Shown: in pieces, positions 23,128-35,306 of the stretch
How the letters are laid out: every line of letters starts with the position of its first letter
Numbering within the stretch: the stretch's first letter is position 1
NCBI RefSeq assembly: GCF_029227915.1
Contig: NC_079886.1
Coordinates: 1,922,001-1,986,000 of the forward strand
Direction: 5' to 3'
Length of the DNA stretch: 64,000 nucleotides
From: Hydractinia symbiolongicarpus
Taxonomy: Eukaryota > Cnidaria > Hydrozoa > Anthoathecata > Hydractiniidae
Translations under genes and position numbers: made by a program
Notes under the pieces: generated by a model
The model's database searches: none
The model's input: only the letters and a program-made list of their open reading frames with translations
Told to the model about the DNA's origin: nothing

Positions 23128-26100
23128 GGACATGAATTTACTCCCTGGGTACTTTCTTTGCATACTTTTGACTATACGGGCCGAGTGCGGGATTTACGGG
23201 AAATCGCAGGTTTTCCTTTGCCGGCGATTAAACTTCTTTTATTTAGCGTCTTATCAAAAATGAAAACATTTTTGAAAACTACAAGTCTCATGCGTTTTAG
23301 TGGTGAAAAAATGATTTGAAAAATCGTTCTGAAAATGAGTTTACTCCCTGGGTACTTTCTTTATATACTTTTGACTATACCGGCCGAGTACCGGATTTAC
23401 GGGAAATCGCGAGTTTTCGTTTGCCGGCGATTAAACTTCTTTTATTCAGCGTTTTATCAAAAATGAAAACATTTTTGAAAACTACAAGTCTCATGCGTTT
23501 TAGTGGTGAAAAAATAATTTAAAAAATCGTTCGGGAAATGAGTTTACTCCCTGGGTACTTTCTTTGTATACTTTTGACCATACGGGCCGAGTCCGGGATT
23601 TACGGGAAATCGCGGGTTTTCGTTTGCCGGCGATTAAACTTCTTTTATTTAACGTTTCATCAAAAATGAAAACATTTTTGAAAACTACAAGTGTCATGCG
23701 TTTTAGTGGTGAAAAAATAATTTAAAAAATCGTTCGGGAAATGAGTTTACTCCCTGGGTACTTTCTTTGTATAATTTTGACTACACGGGCCGAGTCCGGG
23801 ATTTAGGGGAAATCGCGGGTTTTCGTTTGCCGGCGAATAAACTTCTTTTATTTAGCGTCTCATCAAAAATGAAAACATTTTTAAAAACTACGAGTCTCAT
23901 GCGTTTTAGTGAAGAAAAAATAATTTAAAAAATCGTTCGGGAAATGAATTTACTCCCTGGGTACTTTCTTTGCATAGTTTTGACTATACGGGCCGAGTGC
24001 GGGATTTACGGGAAATCGCGGGTTTTCCTTTGCCGGCGATTAAACTTCTTTTATTTAGCGTCTTATCAAAAATGAAAACATTTTTGAAAACTACAAGTCT
24101 CATGCGTTTTAGTGGTGAAAAAATGATTTGAAAAATCGTTCTGAAAGTGAGTTTACCCACAAGGTACTTTCTTTGTATACATTCGACTATAGGGGCCAAG
24201 CCCGGGATTTACAGGAAATCGCGGGTTTTCGTTTGCCGGCGATTAAACTTCTTTTATTCAGCGTCTCATCAAAAATGAAAATATTTTTAAAAACTGCAAG
24301 TCTCATGCGTTTTAGTGGTGAAAAAATAATTTAAAAAATCGTTCGGGAAATGAATTTACTCCCTGGGTACTTTCTTTGTATACTTTTGACTCTGCGGGCC
24401 GAGTCCGGGATTTACGGGAAATCGCGGGTTTTCGTTTGCCGGCGATTAAACTTCTTTAATTTAGCGCTTCATCAAAAATGAAAACATTTTTTAAAACTAC
24501 AAGTCTCATGCGTTTTAGTGGTGAAAAAATAATTTAAAAAATCGTTCGGGAAATGAGTTTACTCCCTGGGTACTTTCTTTATACACATTCGACTATACGG
24601 GCCGAGTACGGGATTTACGGGAAATCGCAGGTTTTCGTTTGCCGGCGATTAAACTTCTTTTATTCAGCGTCTCATCAAAAATGAAAATATTTTTGAAAAC
24701 TACAAGTCTCATGCGTTTTAGTGGTGAAAAAATAATTTAAAAAATCGTTCGGGAAATGAATTTACTCCCTGGGTACTTTCTTTGTATACTTTTGACTCTG
24801 CGGGCCGAGTCCGGGATTTACGGGAAATCGCGGGTTTTCGTTTGCCGGCGATTAAACTTCTTTAATTTAGCGCTTCATCAAAAATGAAAACATTTTTTAA
24901 AACTACAAGTCTCATGCGTTTTAGTGGTGAAAAAATAATTTAAAAAATCGTTCGGGAAATGAGTTTACTCCCTGGGTACTTTCTTTATACACATTCGACT
25001 ATACGGGCCGAGTACGGGATTTACGGGAAATCGCAGGTTTTCGTTTGCCGGCGATTAAACTTCTTTTATTTAGCGTCTCATTAAAAGTGAAAACATTTTT
25101 GAAAACTACAAGTCTCATGCGTTTTAGTGGTAAAAAAATAATTTAAAAAATCGTTTGGGAAATGAGTTTACTCCCTGGGTACTTTCTTTGTATACTTTTG
25201 ACTATACAGGCCGAGTACGGGATTTACGGGAAATCGCGCGTTTTCGTTTGCCGGTGATTAAACTTCTTTTATTTAGCGTCTCATCAAAAATAAAAACATT
25301 TTTGAAAACTACAAGTCTCATGCGTTTTAGTGGTGAAAAAATAATTTAAAAAATCGTTCGGGAAATGAGTTTACTCCCTGGGTACTTTCTTTGTATACTT
25401 TTGACTATATGGGCCGAGTACAGGATTTACGGGAAATCGCGGGTTTTCGTTTGCCGGCGATTAAACTTCTTTTATTCAGCGTCTCATCAAAAATGAAAAT
25501 ATTTTTGAAAACTACAAGTCTCATCCGTTTTAGTGGTGAAAAAATAATTTAAAAAATCATTCGGGAAATCAGTTTACTCCCTGGGTACTTTTTTTGTATA
25601 CTTTTGACTATACTGGCCGAGTACGGGATTTACGGGAAAGCGCGGGTTTTCGTTTGCCGGCGATTAAACTTCTTTTATTCAGCGTCTCATCAAAAATGAA
25701 AATATTTTTGAAAACTACAAGTCTCATGCGTTTTAGTGGTGAAAAAATAATTTAAAAAATCGTTCGGGAAATGAATTTACTCCCTGGGTACTTTCTTTGT
25801 ATACTTTTGACTCTGCGGGTCGAGTCCGGGATTTACGGGAAATCGCGGGTTTTCGTTTGCCGGCGATTAAACTTCTTTAATTTAGCGCTTCATCAAAAAT
25901 GAAAACATTTTTTAAAACTACAAGTCTCATGCGTTTTAGTGGCGAATAAATAATTTAAAAAATCGTTCGGGAAATGAGTTTATTCCCTGGGTACTTTCTT
26001 TATACACATTCGACTATACGGGCCGAGTACGGGATTTACGGGAAATCGCAGGTTTTCGTTTGCCGGCGATTAAACTTCTTTTATTTAGCGTCTCATTAAA

Positions 26101-27187
26101 AGTGAAAATATTTTTGAAAACTACAAGTCTCATGCGTTTTAGTGGTAAAAAAATAATTTAAAAAATCGTTCGGGAAATGAGTTTACTCCCTGGGTACTTT
26201 CTCTGTATACTTTTGACTATACAGGCCGAGTACGGGATTTACGGGAAATCGCGCGTTTTCGTTTGCCGGTGATTAAACTTCTTTTATTTAGCGTCTCATC
26301 AAAAATAAAAACATTTTTGAAAACTACAAGTCTCATGCGTTTTAGTGGTGAAAAAATAATTTAAAAAATCGTTCGGGAAATGAGTTTACTCCCTGGGTAC
26401 TTTCTTTGTATACTTTTGACTATATGGGCCGAGTACGGGATTTACGGGAAATCGCAGGTTTTCGTTTGCCGGCGATTAAACTTCTTTTATTCAACGTCTC
26501 ATCAAAAATGAAAATATTTTTGAAAACTACAAGTCTCATGCGTTTTAGTGAAGAAAAAATAATTTAAAAAATCGTTCGGGAAATGAATTTACTCCCTGGG
26601 TACTTTCTTTGCATAGTTTTGACTATACGGGCCGAGTGCTGGATTTACGGGAAATCGCGGGTTTTCGCTTGCCGGCGATTAAACTTCTTTTATTGAGCGT
26701 CTCATCAAAAATGAAAATATTTTCAAAAACTACAAGTCTCATGCGTTTTAGTGGTGATAAAATAATTTAAAAAATCGTTGGGGAAATGAATCTACTCCCT
26801 GGGTACTTTCTTTGTATACTTTTGACTCTGCGGGCCGAGTCCGGGATTTACGGGAAATCGCGGGGTTTCGTTTGCCGGCGATTAAACTTCTTTAATTTAG
26901 CGTTTCATCAAAAATGAAAACATTTTTTAAAACTACAAGTTTCATGCGTTTTAGTGGTGAAAAAATAATTTAAAAAATCGTTCGGGAATAGAGTTTACTC
27001 CCTGGGTACTTTCTTTATACACATTCGACTATACGGGCCGAGTACGGGATTTACGGGAAATCGCAGGTTTTCGTTTGCCGGCGATTAAACTTCTTTTATT
27101 TAGCGTCTCATCAAAAGTGAAAACATTTTTGAAAACTACAAGTCTCATGCGTTTTAGTGGTGAAAAAATAAATTAAAAAATCGTTCG
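23128..27187 (+). repeat. Mosaic run with g-h and g-h-i sub-repeats
   Basis: The order is d-m-a-b-d-e-g-h-g-h-i-k-f-g-h-i-c-d-g-h. The g-h pairs at 24346 and 24752 are a tandem dimer, but the h at 24549 turns into an f-like ending (ttcagcgtctc, gaaaatattttt) after its core. g-h-i at 24752 and at 25767 lie 1015 bp apart. The d at 26579 carries gtgctgg, tttgcttg-like core changes (ttcgcttgcc), ttgagcg and gtgataaaat, and recurs as a variant at 39771 and 40584. Confidence 0.65.
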
Positions 27188-30100
27188 GGAAATGAGTTTA
27201 CTCCCTGGGTACTTTCTTTATACACATTCGACTATACGGGCCGAGTACGGGATTTACGGGAAATCGCAGGTTTTCGTTTGCCGGCGATGAAACTTCTTTT
27301 ATTTAGCATCTCATTAAAAGTGAAAACATTTTTGAAAACTACAAGTCTCATGCGTTTTAGTGGTAAAAAAATAATTTAAAAAATCGTTCGGGAAATGAGT
27401 TTACTCCCTGGGTACTTTCTTTGTATACTTTTGACTATACAGGCCGAGTACGGGATTTACGGGAAATCGCGCGTTTTCGTTTGCCGGTGATTAAACTTCT
27501 TTTATTTAGCGTCTCATCAAAAATAAAAACATTTTTGAAAACTACAAGTCTCATGCGTTTTAGTGGTGAAAGAATAATTTAAAAAATCGTTCGGGAAATG
27601 AGTTTACTCCCTGGGTAATTTCTTTGTATACTTTTGACTATATGGGCCGAGTACAGGATTTACGGGAAATCGCGGGTTTTCGTTTGCAAGCGATTAAACT
27701 TCTTTTATTTATGCGTCTCATCAAAAATGAAAATATTTTCAAAAACTACAAGTCTCATGCGTTTTAGTGGTGATAAAATAATTTAAAAAATCGTTCGGGA
27801 AATGAATTTACTCCCTGGGTACTTTCTTTGTATACTTTTGACTCTGCGGGCCGAGTCCGGGATTTACGGGAAATCACGGGGTTTCGTTTGCCGGCGATTA
27901 AACTTCTTTTATTTAGCGTTTCATCAAAAATGAAAACATTTTTTAAAACTACAAGTTTCATGCGTTTTAGTGGTGAAAAAATAATTTAAAAAATCGTTCG
28001 GGAAATGAGTTTACTCCCTGGGTACTTTCTTTATACACATTCGACTATACGGGCCGAGTACGGGATTTACAAGAAATCGCAGGTTTTCGTTTGCCGGCGA
28101 TTAAACTTCTTTTATTCAGCGTCTCATCAAAAATGAAAATATTTTTGAAAACTACAAGTCTCATCCGTTTTAGTAGTGAAAAAATAATTTAAAAAATCAT
28201 TCGGGAAATCAGTTTACTCCCTGGGTACTTTTTTTGTATACTTTTGACTATACGGGCCGAGTACGGGATTTACGGGAAAACGCTGGTTTTCGTTTGCCGG
28301 CGATTAAACTTCTTTTATTCAGCGTCTCATCAAAAATGAAAATATTTTTGAAAACTACAAGTCTCATGCGTTTTAGTGGTGAAAAAATAATTTAAAAAAT
28401 CGTTCGGGAAATGAATTTACTCCCTGGGTACTTTCTTTGTATACTTTTGACCATACGGGCAGAGTCCGGGATTTACGGGAAATCGCGGGTTTTCGTTTGC
28501 CGGCGATTAAACTTCTTTTATTTAACGTTTCATCAAAAATGAAAACATTTTTGAAAACTACAAGTGTCATGCGTTTTAGTGGTGAAAAAATAATTTAAAA
28601 AATCGTTCGGGAAATGAGTTTACTCCCTGGGTACTTTCTTTGTATAATTTTGACTACACGGGCCGAGTCCGGGATTTAGGGGAAATCGCGGGTTTTCGTT
28701 TGCTGGCGATTAAAGTTCTTTTATTTATCGTCTCATCAAAAATAAAAACATTTTTGAAAACTACAAGTCTCATGCGTTTTAGTGGTGAAAAAATAATTTA
28801 AAAAATCGTTCGGGAAATGAGTTTACTCCCTGGGTACTTTCTTTATACACATTCGACTATACGGGCCGAGTACGGGATTTACGGGAAATCGCAGGTTTTC
28901 GTTTGCCGGCGATTAAACTTCTTTTATTTAGCGTCTCATTAAAAGTGAAAACATTTTTGAAAACTACAAGTCTCATTCGTTTTAGTGGTAAAAAAATAAT
29001 TTAAAAAATCGTTCGGGAAATGAGTTTACTCCCTGGGTACTTTCTTTGTATACTTTTGACTATACAGGCCGAGTACGGGATTTACGGGAAATCGCGCGTT
29101 TTCGTTTGCCGGTGATTAAACTTCTTTTATTTAGCGTCTCATCAAAAATAAAAACATTTTTGAAAACTACAAGTCTCATGCGTTTTAGTGGTGAAAGAAT
29201 AATTTAAAAAATCGTTCGGCAAATGAGTTTACTCCCTGGGTAATTTCTTTGTATACTTTTGACTATATGGGCCGAGTACAGGATTTACGGGAAATCGCGG
29301 GTTTTCGTTTGCAAGCGATTAAACTTCTTTTATTGAGCGTCTCATCAAAAATGAAAATATTTTCAAAAACTACAAGTCTCATGCGTTTTAGTGGTGATAA
29401 AATAATTTAAAAAATCGTTCGGGAAATGAATTTACTCCCTGGGTACTTTCTTTGTATACTTTTGACTCTGCGGGCCGAGTCCGGGATTTACGGGAAATCG
29501 CGGGGTTTCGTTTGCCGGCGATTAAACTTCTTTTATTTAGCGTTTCATCAAAAATGAAAACATTTTTTAAAACTACAAGTTTCATGCGTTTTAGTGGTGA
29601 AAAAATAATTTAAAAAATCGTTCGGGAAATGAGTTTACTCCCTGGGTACTTTCTTTATACACATTCGACTATACGGGCCGAGTACGGGATTTACGGGAAA
29701 TCGCAGGTTTTCGTTTGCCGGCGATTAAACTTCTTTTATTCAGCGTCTCCTCAAAAATGAAAATATTTTTAAAAACTACAAGTCTCATCCGTTTTAGTAG
29801 TGAAAAAATAATTTAAAAAATCATTCGGGAAATCAGTGTACTCCCTGGGTACTTTTTTTGTATACTTTTGACTATACGGGCCGAGTACGGGATTTACGGG
29901 AAAACGCGGGTTTTCGTTTGCCGGTGATTAAACTTCTTTTATTCAGCGTCTCATCAAAAATAAAAATATTTTTGAAAACTACAAGTCTCATGCGTTTTAG
30001 TGGTGAAAAAATAATTTAAAAAATCGTTCGGGAAATGAATTTACTCCCTGGGTACTTTCTTTGTATACTTTTGACCATACGGGCCGAGTCCGGGATTTAC

Positions 30101-30435
30101 GGGAAATCGCGGGTTTTCGTTTGCCGGCGATTAAACTTCTTTTATTTAACGTTTCATCAAAAATGAAAACATTTTTGAAAACTACAAGTCTCATGCATTT
30201 TAGTGGTGAAAAAATAATTTAAAAAATCGTTCGGGAAATGAGTTTACTCCCTGGGTACTTTCTTTGTATAATTTTGACTACACGGGCCGAGTCCGGGATT
30301 TAGGGGAAATCGCGGGTTTTCGTTTGCCGGCGAATAAACTTCATTTATTTAGCGTCTCATCAAAAATGAAAACATTTTTAAAAACTACAAGTCTCGTGCG
30401 TTTTAGTGGTGAAAAATAATTTAAAAAATCGTTCG
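27188..30435 (+). repeat. Tandem 8-mer h-i-k-g-h-f-a-b (two copies)
   Basis: Copy 1 spans 27188-28812 and copy 2 spans 28813-30435. Shared private marks are gtgaaagaataattt in i, ctgggtaatttc with tttgcaagcgatt in k, and cgttttagtagtg in the h monomer before f. Copy 1 has an extra base in ttatttatgcgtc of k. Its last monomer, at 28610, is a b-to-i hybrid (gatttaggggaaatcg, then aaagttcttttatttatcg), where copy 2 ends in a normal b. Confidence 0.85.
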
Positions 30436-32668
30436 GGAAATGAGTTTACTCCCTGGGTACTTTCTTTGTATACTTTTGACTATATGGGCCGAGTACGGGA
30501 TTTACAGGAAATCGCAGGTTTTCGTTTGCCGGCGATTAAACTTCTTTTATTCAGGGTCTCATCAAAAATGAAAATATTTTTGAAAACTACAAGTCTCATG
30601 CGTTTTAGTGAAGAAAAAATAATTTAAAAAATCGTTCGGGAAATGAATTTACTCCCTGGGTACTTTCTTTGCATAGTTTTGACTATACGGGCCGAGTGCG
30701 GGATTTACGGGAAATCGCGGGTTTTCCTTTGCCGGCGATTAAACTTCTTTTATTTAGCGTCTTATCAAAAATGAAAACATTTTTGAAAACTACAAGTCTC
30801 ATGCGTTTTAGTGGTGAAAAAATGATTTGAAAAATCGTTCTGAAAATGAGTTTACCGACAAGGTACTTTCTTTGTATACATTCGACTATAGGGGCCAAGC
30901 CCGGGATTTACAGGAAATCGCGGGTTTTCGTTTGCCGGCGATTAAACTTCTTTTATTCAGCGTCTCATCAAAAATGAAAATATTTTTAAAAACTACAAGT
31001 CTCATCCGTTTTAGTGGTGAAAAAATAATTTAAAAAATCATTCGGGAAATCAGTTTACTCCCTGGGTACTTTTTTTGTATACTTTTGACTATACGGGCCG
31101 AATACGGGATTTACGGGAAAGCGCGGGTTTTCGTTTGCCGGCGATTAAACTTCTTTTATTTAGCGTCTCATCAAAAATGAAAATATTTTTGAAAACTACA
31201 AGTCTCATGCGTTTTAGTGAAGAAAAAATAATTTAAAAAATCGTTCGGGAAATGAATTTACTCCCTGGGTACTTTCTTTGCATAGTTTTGACAATACGGG
31301 CCGAGTGCGGGATTTACGGGAAATCGCGGGTTTTCCTTTGCCGGCGATTAAACTTCTTTTATTTAGCGTCTTATCAAAAATGAAAACATTTTTGAAAACT
31401 ACAAGTCTCATGCGTTTTAGTGGTGAAAAAATGATTTGAAAAATCGTTCTGAAAATGAGTTTACCCACAAGGTACTTTCTTTGTATACATTCGACTATAG
31501 GGGCCAAGCCCGGGATTTACAGGAAATCGCGGGTTTTCGTTTGCCGGCGATTAAACTTCTTTTATTCAGCGTCTCATCAAAAATGAAAATATTTTTAAAA
31601 ACTACAAGTCTCATCCGTTTTAGTGGTGAAAAAATAATTTAAAAAATCATTCGGGAAATCAGTTTACTCCCTGGGTACTTTTTTTGTATACTTTTGACTA
31701 TACGGGCCGAGTACGGGATTTACGGGAAAGCGCGGGTTTTCGTTTGCCGGCGATTAAACTTCTTTTATTTAGCGTCTCATCAAAAATGAAAATATTTTTG
31801 AAAACTACAAGTCTCATGCGTTTTAGTGGTGAAAAAATAATTTAAAAAATTGTTCGGGAAATGAATTTACTCCCTGGGTACTTTCTTTGTATACTTTTGA
31901 CTCTGCGGGCCGAGTCCGGGATTTACGGGAAATCGCGGGTTTTCGTTTGCCGGCGATTAAACTTCTTTAATTTAGCGCTTCATCAAAAATGAAAACATTT
32001 TTTAAAACTACAAGTCTCATGCGTTTTAGTGGTGAAAAAATAATTTAAAAAATCGTTCGGGAAATGAGTTTACTCCCTGGGTACTTTCTTTATACACATT
32101 CGACTATACGGGCCGAGTACGGGATTTACGGGAAATCGCAGGTTTTCGTTTGCCGGCGATTAAACTTCTTTTATTTAGCGTCTCATTAAAAGTGAAAACA
32201 TTTTTGAAAACTACAAGTCTCATGCGTTTTAGTGGTAAAAAAATAATTTAAAAAATCGTTTGGGAAATGAGTTTACTCCCTGGGTACTTTCTTTGTATAC
32301 TTTTGACTATACAGGCCGAGTACGGGATTTACGGGAAATCGCGCGTTTTCGTTTGCCGGTGATTAAACTTCTTTTATTTAGCGTCTCATCAAAAATAAAA
32401 ACATTTTTGAAAACTACAAGTCTCATGCGTTTTAGTGGTGAAAAAATAATTTAAAAAATCGTTCGGGAAATGAGTTTACTCCCTGGGTACTTTCTTTGTA
32501 TACTTTTGACTATACGGGCCGAGTACGGGATTTACGGGAAAACGCGGGTTTTCGTTTGCCGGTGATTAAACTTCTTTTATTCAGCGTCTCATCAAAAATA
32601 AAAATATTTTTGAAAACTACAAGTCTCATGCGTTTTAGTGGTGAAAAAATAATTTAAAAAATCGTTCG
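30031..32668 (+). repeat. 13-mer HOR a-b-c-d-e-f-d-e-f-g-h-i-j, copy 1
   Basis: Thirteen monomers total 2638 bp: b is 202 bp because it lacks one A in gtgaaaaataattt. Private marks repeated in copy 2 include tctcatgcattttag in a, ttcagggtctc in c, taccgacaagg in the first e, gggccgaatacggg in the first f, and aaaaaattgttcggg before g. d-e-f appears twice within the unit, so the 13-mer itself contains an older 3-mer duplication. The only copy difference I noticed is gacaatacggg in the second d near 31290. Confidence 0.93.
31248..32465 (+). repeat. Cassette d-e-f-g-h-i, occurrence 1
   Basis: This six-monomer word is part of 13-mer copy 1. The same order recurs at 33886-35103, 51130-52347 and 56404-57621, at offsets that are not multiples of one HOR length. 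It is the most widely redistributed unit in the window. The defining order is tttgcatag, acccacaagg, gaaagcgcggg, gactctgcggg, tttatacacattcg and cgcgcgttttcg. Confidence 0.85.
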
Positions 32669-35306
32669 GGAAATGAATTTACTCCCTGGGTACTTTCTTT
32701 GTATACTTTTGACCATACGGGCCGAGTCCGGGATTTACGGGAAATCGCGGGTTTTCGTTTGCCGGCGATTAAACTTCTTTTATTTAACGTTTCATCAAAA
32801 ATGAAAACATTTTTGAAAACTACAAGTCTCATGCATTTTAGTGGTGAAAAAATAATTTAAAAAATCGTTCGGGAAATGAGTTTACTCCCTGGGTACTTTC
32901 TTTGTATAATTTTGACTACACGGGCCGAGTCCGGGATTTAGGGGAAATCGCGGGTTTTCGTTTGCCGGCGAATAAACTTCATTTATTTAGCGTCTCATCA
33001 AAAATGAAAACATTTTTAAAAACTACAAGTCTCGTGCGTTTTAGTGGTGAAAAATAATTTAAAAAATCGTTCGGGAAATGAGTTTACTCCCTGGGTACTT
33101 TCTTTGTATACTTTTGACTATATGGGCCGAGTACGGGATTTACAGGAAATCGCAGGTTTTCGTTTGCCGGCGATTAAACTTCTTTTATTCAGGGTCTCAT
33201 CAAAAATGAAAATATTTTTGAAAACTACAAGTCTCATGCGTTTTAGTGAAGAAAAAATAATTTAAAAAATCGTTCGGGAAATGAATTTACTCCCTGGGTA
33301 CTTTCTTTGCATAGTTTTGACTATACGGGCCGAGTGCGGGATTTACGGGAAATCGCGGGTTTTCCTTTGCCGGCGATTAAACTTCTTTTATTTAGCGTCT
33401 TATCAAAAATGAAAACATTTTTGAAAACTACAAGTCTCATGCGTTTTAGTGGTGAAAAAATGATTTGAAAAATCGTTCTGAAAATGAGTTTACCGACAAG
33501 GTACTTTCTTTGTATACATTCGACTATAGGGGCCAAGCCCGGGATTTACAGGAAATCGCGGGTTTTCGTTTGCCGGCGATTAAACTTCTTTTATTCAGCG
33601 TCTCATCAAAAATGAAAATATTTTTAAAAACTACAAGTCTCATCCGTTTTAGTGGTGAAAAAATAATTTAAAAAATCATTCGGGAAATCAGTTTACTCCC
33701 TGGGTACTTTTTTTGTATACTTTTGACTATACGGGCCGAATACGGGATTTACGGGAAAGCGCGGGTTTTCGTTTGCCGGCGATTAAACTTCTTTTATTTA
33801 GCGTCTCATCAAAAATGAAAATATTTTTGAAAACTACAAGTCTCATGCGTTTTAGTGAAGAAAAAATAATTTAAAAAATCGTTCGGGAAATGAATTTACT
33901 CCCTGGGTACTTTCTTTGCATAGTTTTGACTATACGGGCCGAGTGCGGGATTTACGGGAAATCGCGGGTTTTCCTTTGCCGGCGATTAAACTTCTTTTAT
34001 TTAGCGTCTTATCAAAAATGAAAACATTTTTGAAAACTACAAGTCTCATGCGTTTTAGTGGTGAAAAAATGATTTGAAAAATCGTTCTGAAAATGAGTTT
34101 ACCCACAAGGTACTTTCTTTGTATACATTCGACTATAGGGGCCAAGCCCGGGATTTACAGGAAATCGCGGGTTTTCGTTTGCCGGCGATTAAACTTCTTT
34201 TATTCAGCGTCTCATCAAAAATGAAAATATTTTTAAAAACTACAAGTCTCATCCGTTTTAGTGGTGAAAAAATAATTTAAAAAATCATTCGGGAAATCAG
34301 TTTACTCCCTGGGTACTTTTTTTGTATACTTTTGACTATACGGGCCGAGTACGGGATTTACGGGAAAGCGCGGGTTTTCGTTTGCCGGCGATTAAACTTC
34401 TTTTATTTAGCGTCTCATCAAAAATGAAAATATTTTTGAAAACTACAAGTCTCATGCGTTTTAGTGGTGAAAAAATAATTTAAAAAATTGTTCGGGAAAT
34501 GAATTTACTCCCTGGGTACTTTCTTTGTATACTTTTGACTCTGCGGGCCGAGTCCGGGATTTACGGGAAATCGCGGGTTTTCGTTTGCCGGCGATTAAAC
34601 TTCTTTAATTTAGCGCTTCATCAAAAATGAAAACATTTTTTAAAACTACAAGTCTCATGCGTTTTAGTGGTGAAAAAATAATTTAAAAAATCGTTCGGGA
34701 AATGAGTTTACTCCCTGGGTACTTTCTTTATACACATTCGACTATACGGGCCGAGTACGGGATTTACGGGAAATCGCAGGTTTTCGTTTGCCGGCGATTA
34801 AACTTCTTTTATTTAGCGTCTCATTAAAAGTGAAAACATTTTTGAAAACTACAAGTCTCATGCGTTTTAGTGGTAAAAAAATAATTTAAAAAATCGTTTG
34901 GGAAATGAGTTTACTCCCTGGGTACTTTCTTTGTATACTTTTGACTATACAGGCCGAGTACGGGATTTACGGGAAATCGCGCGTTTTCGTTTGCCGGTGA
35001 TTAAACTTCTTTTATTTAGCGTCTCATCAAAAATAAAAACATTTTTGAAAACTACAAGTCTCATGCGTTTTAGTGGTGAAAAAATAATTTAAAAAATCGT
35101 TCGGGAAATGAGTTTACTCCCTGGGTACTTTCTTTGTATACTTTTGACTATATGGGCCGAGTACAGGATTTACGGGAAATCGCGGGTTTTCGTTTGCCGG
35201 CGATTAAACTTCTTTTATTGAGCGTCTCATCAAAAATGAAAATATTTTCAAAAACTACAAGTCTCATGCGTTTTAGTGGTGATAAAATAATTTAAAAAAT
35301 CGTTCG
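32669..35306 (+). repeat. 13-mer HOR, copy 2 (last monomer replaced)
   Basis: This copy follows copy 1 without a break and matches it through monomer 12, the i at 34901. Where copy 1 has j (gaaaacgcggg, ccggtgatt), copy 2 has k (actatatgggcc, gtacagg, ttgagcg, ttttcaaaaac, gtgataaaat). The HOR therefore hands over to the 14-mer that begins with this i-k pair. Near identity over 2.4 kb implies very recent duplication, or an assembly effect. Confidence 0.92.
33886..35103 (+). repeat. Cassette d-e-f-g-h-i, occurrence 2
   Basis: This copy lies in 13-mer copy 2 and differs from occurrence 1 at one base that I noticed (gactatacggg for gacaatacggg in d). It ends in the i monomer that starts the 14-mer. 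Confidence 0.85.

Noticed and set aside
31214-31507. A 97-codon open frame on the - strand across d and e monomers
   Set aside because: Frame continuity comes from tgatttgaaaaat replacing the usual junction. The same segment in the second 13-mer copy is interrupted, so it is not conserved as a protein.
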